Positions 59,440 to 64,000 of a DNA stretch of 64,000 nucleotides are shown here, one piece after another. The stretch's first letter is position 1; each line of letters begins with the position of its first letter. This DNA is from CAZDXB01 sp964509335 (GTDB taxonomy: Bacteria; Bacteroidota; Ignavibacteria; Kapaibacteriales; UBA2268): assembly GCA_964509335.1 (NCBI GenBank), contig CAZDXB010000001.1, positions 202,124-266,123 on the forward strand. The letters are read 5' to 3'. The notes beneath the pieces were generated by a model, which did no database searches, had not been told where the DNA came from, and saw only the letters and a program-made list of their open reading frames with translations. Made by a program: the position numbers and the translations under genes.

Positions 59440-60240
59440 ATGAAAATCGTAACTTGGAACGTTAACGGATATAGGTCTATAACCGGGCAAAATCCTAAGA
59501 AGAAATACGATAAAGTAATTAAAAAGAACTTTCTGTTCGAATACATTGATAAGACAAATCCCGACATTGTTTGCTTACAGGAAACCAAAGCGGCGGTAGA
59601 GCAGATAAACGAAGATTTAAGACAACCGGAGGGGTATCATTCCAATTACTATTCGTCAAAAAAGAAAAAAGGCTACAGCGGAGTCGCCACATTCTCTAAA
59701 GAAGAGCCAAAAGAAGTAAACAATGAACTAGGCGAAGAAAGATTCGACGTTGAAGGTAGATTCATTGAAACGAGATTCAACGATTTTATTTTATTAAACA
59801 TTTACTTCCCCAAGGGTTACGCCGACTCCGAAAGGCTCGACTTTAAATTGGACTTCTACGATTACGTTATGGATTACCTTTCGGACTTAAAAAAAGAAAA
59901 CGAAAACATAATAGTGAGCGGCGACTACAATACCGCTCACAAAGAAATAGATTTAGCCAGACCGAAGCAAAACGAGAACACTTCGGGCTTTATCCCAGTT
60001 GAACGAAAAAAAATAGACGAATTAATCTCTCGAGGTTTTGTCGATATATTTAGGGTTTTTAACAAAGAAGGCGGAGCTTATACGTGGTGGAGCCAAAGAG
60101 GAAGAGCAAGGGAAAAGAACGTAGGCTGGAGAATTGATTATCATTTCGTATCGGAAACTATGAAAAAAATGATTAAGAACGCTTACTTAGAACCGGAGGT
60201 TTATGGCTCAGACCACTGTCCAGCCGTGATTGAACTTTGA
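59440..60240 (+). CDS. xth: Exodeoxyribonuclease III (AP endonuclease)
   Basis: A 266-residue member of the ExoIII/APE1 group, which cuts DNA 5' to abasic sites in base excision repair. Blocks are MKIVTWNVNGYRSI (metal/Asn), PDIVCLQETKA (metal Glu), IVSGDYNTAHKEIDLARPK (catalytic Asp), GWRIDYHFVS and GSDHCPAVIEL (catalytic His). Length normal. Last gene of the series hydrolase-SRAP-kinase-ExoIII; 19 bp from the kinase stop, so likely on one message with it. Confidence 0.95.
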   Translation: MKIVTWNVNGYRSITGQNPKKKYDKVIKKNFLFEYIDKTNPDIVCLQETKAAVEQINEDLRQPEGYHSNYYSSKKKKGYSGVATFSKEEPKEVNNELGEERFDVEGRFIETRFNDFILLNIYFPKGYADSERLDFKLDFYDYVMDYLSDLKKENENIIVSGDYNTAHKEIDLARPKQNENTSGFIPVERKKIDELISRGFVDIFRVFNKEGGAYTWWSQRGRAREKNVGWRIDYHFVSETMKKMIKNAYLEPEVYGSDHCPAVIEL

Positions 60241-60300
60241 AACAAAAAGCCCTCAATTAAATTATTTTAATATTTTTTTCATTTATTAATAATTTTTTAT

Positions 60301-60308
60301 TATATTTG
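60301..60308 (+). promoter_or_regulatory. Candidate -7 box for the CHASE2 operon
   Basis: TATATTTG in a very AT-rich 185-bp spacer (60241-60425) that precedes the operon. It would give a leader of about 110 nt. No clear -33 box; the rest of the spacer shows only A/T runs. Confidence 0.3.
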
Positions 60309-60425
60309 TTTTGATTAAGATTACTAAGTAATTATTAACTTTATTTAATTTTTATTTCATATACTAAATTTTATTATTATATTGTAATCAAAAGTTAATT
60401 TAAAATTTAACAATTAAAAAGGCGG

Positions 60426-61709
60426 GTGAAGAAGAGAAGAAAAGGGACGTTTTTTAACTGGGACAATTTGTTCGCTACGTTCGTTGTAATCGGGGTCATA
60501 GAGTTTTTACCGATACTATTTACGATTGATTTTCTCGACCCCATACAGAACACGATAGAAGATTTCAACGCGTCGGACGTAGTGTTTTCCCAAGTAAGGA
60601 ATTACGACAAGATAGAAACGGACGAAGATATTGTATTAGTCAATATCGGTTACTTGAACAGGAAAGGAATAGCGGGGTTAATTAATATAATTAACCGATA
60701 CGACCCGAAAGTAATAGGTATTGACACGTTCTTTAGAAAGCCCAAAGACGAGGATTTAGATTCCGCCTTGGCAAGAGCGTTCTCAAAAGTAGAAAATTTA
60801 GTTTTAGTTAGCGAGTTATTAGAGCTAAATCAAGATTCGTTCTTTGACAGCATAGCATACTCTCATTCGATGTTCAACAAGCGCGCGCAAACCGGATACG
60901 CTAATTTCGTTATCGACAACGAAGACCAATTCCGAGTCGTAAGGCTTGTTAAACCAAGGGAAGAAGTAAACGAGGAAGAAAGATTGGCTTTCGCCGTCAA
61001 GTTGGCTAAAATTTATTCTCCGGATAAAACCGAAGAATTTTTAGCGAGAAACAACGATGTGGAAGCTATCAATTTCAAGCGCAACATAGGAGACGGGAAA
61101 TATCTTACGCTAGATATTGACGACGTTTTCTCTAACCCCTGCGGACTGGACTTTTTAAAAGACAAAATCGTATTGCTCGGTTTTCTCGGTCCGGATGTCA
61201 AAACAATGGTTTTTGAAGACTCGTTTTTTACGCCTATGAACGAAAATTATCTAGGCAAAGCGCATCCCGATATGTACGGAGTAGTCGTTCACGCCAACGT
61301 AATCTCGATGATTTTGGAAGGCGATTTTATAACTAGAGTTCATAACTGGATGAAAATCGTTTTGACTTTTCTAATCATCTTTGCGAATATGGCGTTGTTC
61401 TACTACATAGAAACAAGATTCGAGAACTTATACGAAACGGCGAATCTTTTCATCATATTCGGAGAAATAATTCTCGTTTTCGTTACGATGATTTATGTAT
61501 TCTATTGGTTTAATATTGAGATAGGGTTAACGGAAGTTACGCTTTACGGCATTATTTTCTCGGCTACAGGTTTCGAGCTTTACCACGGTTCCTTTAAACC
61601 GATAGCAAAAAACGCGGCGAGCAACATTTACAAAAAAGGACTGAAAAGAGCGGGAGATAAAATTACCGAAAGATACGGTTCGCGAAACGAAGAGGGCGAA
61701 GAAAAATGA
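60426..61709 (+). CDS. CHASE2-domain membrane sensor without output domain (first copy)
   Basis: A 427-residue inner-membrane protein starting with GTG; the frame has no Met before the first membrane helix, so GTG is needed. Layout: one helix (LFATFVVIGVIEFLPILFTI), a large periplasmic CHASE2 domain at about 35-300 (IVLVNIGYLNRKGIAGLINI, FFTPMNENYLGKAHPDMYG, VVVHANVISMILEGDF), three more helices (IVLTFLIIFANMALFYYI, NLFIIFGEIILVFVTMIYVF, VTLYGIIFSATGFELYHG) and a short charged tail. CHASE2 usually drives a cyclase or kinase joined to it; here none is present. It overlaps the next gene by 4 nt. Confidence 0.9.
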   Translation: MKKRRKGTFFNWDNLFATFVVIGVIEFLPILFTIDFLDPIQNTIEDFNASDVVFSQVRNYDKIETDEDIVLVNIGYLNRKGIAGLINIINRYDPKVIGIDTFFRKPKDEDLDSALARAFSKVENLVLVSELLELNQDSFFDSIAYSHSMFNKRAQTGYANFVIDNEDQFRVVRLVKPREEVNEEERLAFAVKLAKIYSPDKTEEFLARNNDVEAINFKRNIGDGKYLTLDIDDVFSNPCGLDFLKDKIVLLGFLGPDVKTMVFEDSFFTPMNENYLGKAHPDMYGVVVHANVISMILEGDFITRVHNWMKIVLTFLIIFANMALFYYIETRFENLYETANLFIIFGEIILVFVTMIYVFYWFNIEIGLTEVTLYGIIFSATGFELYHGSFKPIAKNAASNIYKKGLKRAGDKITERYGSRNEEGEEK

Positions 61710-62923
61710 AGTTTTATCGATTAGACTACATACTTTGTTTACTATTAATTTTCGCCGTCTTGTATTTGACTCCGAAGATTTTCAATTTCGATATGTTCGA
61801 GCCTTTACGCAATTCTTTGTCGGGATTCAGAATTACCGACATTGTTGACTCTAAGATAATCGATAGAGCGCAATATAGAGCCGACACGAACATTGTAATT
61901 ATAAACACGGAAATCAACTTTCGGCAAATATCTAACTTGGAATTGGCTAAAGCGGTTTTACTTATTAATCAGTGCAATCCCAAAGTGATAGCCGTTAAAA
62001 AGATAATAAGCAAAAGCGAAAAGCCCAAACCCAATCGGATACTCGCTCAGGTTTTGGGTACGGTCGATAACTTGGTTCTTTCGTCGAGATTAAAGAAATA
62101 TAACGCAAAAGACGAGAAGTTTTACGGCATTGAGCGTTCCGACGAAATGTTCAGGCTAAACGCTACCGAGGGATTCGACAACTTTTTGAAAGACGAAAAA
62201 GAAGAATTCGAAGCGATTAGGAAATTTGTGCCATACGCAGAGGTCGATAATGAAAATCATACGTCTTTCTCTCTTAGAACAATAGAGTTATTCGATTCGT
62301 CTAAAGCTAATGAATTCTACGAGAGAGGCAAAAATGAAGAATTAATCAAATATTTAGGCAAGAATCACTTTTTCAAACTCGAACTTTTGGACGTTCTTTC
62401 AAATAATTTTTCGCCCGAGCTTTTCGAAAATCGAATCGTTATATTAGGCGGAGTTAACACCGGACCGACAATCGACTCGACAATGGCTTTGCGGGACGTT
62501 TACTTTACGCCGCTTAACGATAGATACACGGGCAAATCGTTCCCTGATATGCACGGAACGCTAATCCACGCTAATATTATGTCGATGATATTGCGCGGCG
62601 ATTACCTGAACTCTTTGCCAACTTGGGCGGCGCTTGTTATCGCGGTATTTTTAGTATATTTGAACAACGTTATTTTTAATTATATATACGTTAAAAACAA
62701 GAAATGGTACGAAATATTGAGCTTAGGGGTTTTTGTAGTAGAGTCTCTCGCAATTTTAGGAGCGACGATAATAAGTTTCATCCACTTCGATTACGAGATG
62801 AATTTAACTCTACCGATATTCGCCATAGCTCTTTCGATTTTAATTTTCGAAATGTATAACAGTTCATTGAAACCAATGACTATTAATATTTATTATAAAT
62901 TATATTTGAGGAGTAAGAAATGA
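61706..62923 (+). CDS. CHASE2-domain membrane sensor without output domain (second copy)
   Basis: A 405-residue paralogue of the preceding protein with the same layout: an N-terminal helix (YILCLLLIFAVLYLTPKIF), a CHASE2 domain at about 30-295 (NIVIINTEINFRQISNLELA, VYFTPLNDRYTGKSFPDMHG, TLIHANIMSMILRGDYLN), and three C-terminal helices (AALVIAVFLVYLNNVIFNYI, LGVFVVESLAILGATIISF, LPIFAIALSILIFEMYNS). The tail is very short (about 12 residues), again no output. It is coupled to both neighbours by ATGA overlaps (61706-61709 and 62920-62923). A hetero-oligomeric receptor with the first copy is inferred. Confidence 0.9.
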   Translation: MKFYRLDYILCLLLIFAVLYLTPKIFNFDMFEPLRNSLSGFRITDIVDSKIIDRAQYRADTNIVIINTEINFRQISNLELAKAVLLINQCNPKVIAVKKIISKSEKPKPNRILAQVLGTVDNLVLSSRLKKYNAKDEKFYGIERSDEMFRLNATEGFDNFLKDEKEEFEAIRKFVPYAEVDNENHTSFSLRTIELFDSSKANEFYERGKNEELIKYLGKNHFFKLELLDVLSNNFSPELFENRIVILGGVNTGPTIDSTMALRDVYFTPLNDRYTGKSFPDMHGTLIHANIMSMILRGDYLNSLPTWAALVIAVFLVYLNNVIFNYIYVKNKKWYEILSLGVFVVESLAILGATIISFIHFDYEMNLTLPIFAIALSILIFEMYNSSLKPMTINIYYKLYLRSKK

Positions 62924-63852
62924 AATTCGTAAAGTTCTTCGCAGTATTAGCCGTTTGTTTATTAGCGGTTAGCAGCCTATACGCCGGCGGTTATGAATTC
63001 AAAGTAATGGCCGTCAAAGGCAACGTTAAGATTTACGACGCCTCGTCGAAAAAATGGGAATCCGCTAAAACGGGTTCGCAAGCTAGCAAAAACGACAAAA
63101 TCAAAATTCACAAGAACGCTTACGCCAGCTTAATCCACAAAAGCGGAAAAGCTGTCGAGCTTTCGAAACCGGGAACATATAACGCCTCGGCGGTATCGAA
63201 AAAGGTAGCCGCGTCGAAATCAAACGTTTCGCAAAGATTCGCCGACTACTTAATGGACGAAATTTCGTCCTCGGAAAGCTTGGAAGAAAGCGATTACGCA
63301 AGCCAAATGGGAACTACCGGAGCGGTCGAAAGAAGCTTGGAGAAACCAAAACCTATTAAATTGAACTCTCCAAGGAAAGTTCACTTTATGAACCCGGTTT
63401 TCACTTTCAGGTGGAAACCCTTGAAAGACGTAAAGAACTATAAACTGATTATCAGCGACCGATTCGACAAACCCATTTTCGAAAAAGAAGCTCGCTGTTG
63501 CTCAATCACCTTGAACGCCGACGAATTAGATTTGAACAGAGATTCGTATTACTTCTGGAAAGTTAGAGCGGAAAGCGACAAAAACAAAGAATCCGATTAC
63601 GCTTGCTTCTTAACGCTTTCGGATAAAAAAATTGGCGCGATAAAAGACACCGTAGATATTATTAAAAAAGAGTTGAAAGGCGGAAACAAAGCGTCGTCGC
63701 AAATAATATTAGCGGCGTTTTACGAGCAGAACTATCTAATCAGCCAGGCTATCAACTCATATCAAAAAGCGTTAAAATACGCTCCTAACGTTCCTATTTA
63801 CGATAATCTATACAAACGCTTTTTGAATAAATTGCAGATTACGCCTAAATAA
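62920..63852 (+). CDS. Exported FecR-like protein with C-terminal helical repeat
   Basis: A 310-residue protein with a signal peptide (FVKFFAVLAVCLLAVSSLYA). Residues about 25-95 match a FecR-type beta-domain (FKVMAVKGNVKIYDASSKKW, NDKIKIHKNAYASLIHKSGK). Residues about 140-230 form an Fn3-like Ig module (FTFRWKPLKDVKNYKLIISD, YYFWKVRAESDKNK), and the end has one TPR-like helical pair (ISQAINSYQKALKYAPNVPI). Third gene of the CHASE2 operon (ATGA overlap), so it probably binds the periplasmic CHASE2 domains or the wall. No membrane anchor beyond the signal is evident. Confidence 0.85.
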   Translation: MKFVKFFAVLAVCLLAVSSLYAGGYEFKVMAVKGNVKIYDASSKKWESAKTGSQASKNDKIKIHKNAYASLIHKSGKAVELSKPGTYNASAVSKKVAASKSNVSQRFADYLMDEISSSESLEESDYASQMGTTGAVERSLEKPKPIKLNSPRKVHFMNPVFTFRWKPLKDVKNYKLIISDRFDKPIFEKEARCCSITLNADELDLNRDSYYFWKVRAESDKNKESDYACFLTLSDKKIGAIKDTVDIIKKELKGGNKASSQIILAAFYEQNYLISQAINSYQKALKYAPNVPIYDNLYKRFLNKLQITPK

Positions 63853-63884
63853 AATATCGGTATAGTTTTTAATATCTATTGTTT

Positions 63885-64000
63885 AGCCTCATTCCCAAAT
63901 TGGAATTTGGGAATGAGTGTAATTAGAATCTAGGGAGTAGCTTTCAGCCTCATTCCCAAATTGGAATTTGGGAATGAGTGTAATTAGAATCTAGGGAGTA
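63885..64000. repeat. 61-bp tandem duplication carrying a palindrome
   Basis: Unit of 61 bp starting AGCCTCATTCCC at 63885 and again at 63946, with no differences seen over the 55 bp available; the second copy runs into the window end. Each unit holds a perfect inverted repeat (14-bp arms CTCATTCCCAAATT and complement around GG, first at 63888-63917). The palindrome is a relative of the CTAATTCCCAAATT repeats of the 33.8-kb spacer. Confidence 0.9.

Noticed and set aside
63885..64000. Possible CRISPR or integron-like array at the right edge
   Set aside because: Only two exact units, with no variable spacer between them and no integrase. The array reading cannot be tested without more sequence.

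Overview
The window looks like a chromosomal segment of a Gram-negative bacterium from the Bacteroidota/Chlorobiota side of the tree. A member of the Kapaibacteriota (Kapabacteria) or a close relative is my best guess. The signs are two secreted proteins with Por/type IX (T9SS) C-terminal sorting domains, a secreted fusion of seven WD40 repeats with anchor-D-type Ig domains, an OstA/LptA-like protein, a TonB-C domain protein, an Asp-box giant exoprotein, and promoters of the Bacteroidota form (TTTG - about 19 nt - TAnnTTTG). The genus cannot be fixed from sequence reading alone. No rRNA, tRNA, prophage, CRISPR array or complete insertion sequence was seen.

Layout. 0-10.8 kb: tail of mutS2, a T9SS-exported VWA/WD40 protein, rpe and a LonB-like protease (overlapping genes), and a large secreted Asp-box protein. 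10.8-12.9 kb: a visibly AT-richer accessory patch with a three-gene HicA/HicB-like cassette (toxin-like gene frameshifted) and an orphan HI0074-type HEPN gene. 12.9-31 kb: a second T9SS cargo, an aromatic amino acid decarboxylase, pyruvate phosphate dikinase, a lytic transglycosylase, an orphan OmpR-type regulator, a RhaD-like aldolase, an operon of homocysteine methyltransferase/MTHFR + macrodomain + OstA-like protein, a cell wall amidase, a membrane-bound LytTR regulator, a nitronate monooxygenase-like flavoprotein and Hsp33. 31-45.6 kb: a VIT-VWA-TonB-FKBP-like fusion, a repeat-rich spacer, a flavin reductase-rubredoxin fusion, TPR proteins, a porin-like barrel, a LolC/E-type permease, coaBC and der. 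45.6-64 kb: a 158-bp MITE, a CDF metal transporter, FbaB-type aldolase, an S9 peptidase, an M50 peptidase, recG, a run of alpha/beta hydrolase - SRAP protein - hybrid histidine kinase - exonuclease III, and a tightly overlapped CHASE2-CHASE2-FecR-like operon.

How the genes work together. Most of the window is housekeeping (DNA repair: mutS2, recG, SRAP, xth; central carbon: rpe, ppdK, fbaB; cofactors: coaBC; one-carbon metabolism: the methyltransferase/MTHFR) mixed with envelope biogenesis and secreted proteins. The least conventional parts are the CHASE2-CHASE2-FecR-like envelope-sensor operon without an output domain, the SRAP/kinase/ExoIII neighbourhood joining two abasic-site enzymes to a sensor kinase, the VIT-VWA-TonB-FKBP-like fusion, and a family of palindromic intergenic repeats (core CTAATTCCCAAA / TTTGGGAATTAG and variants) at five or six sites, plus the MITE.
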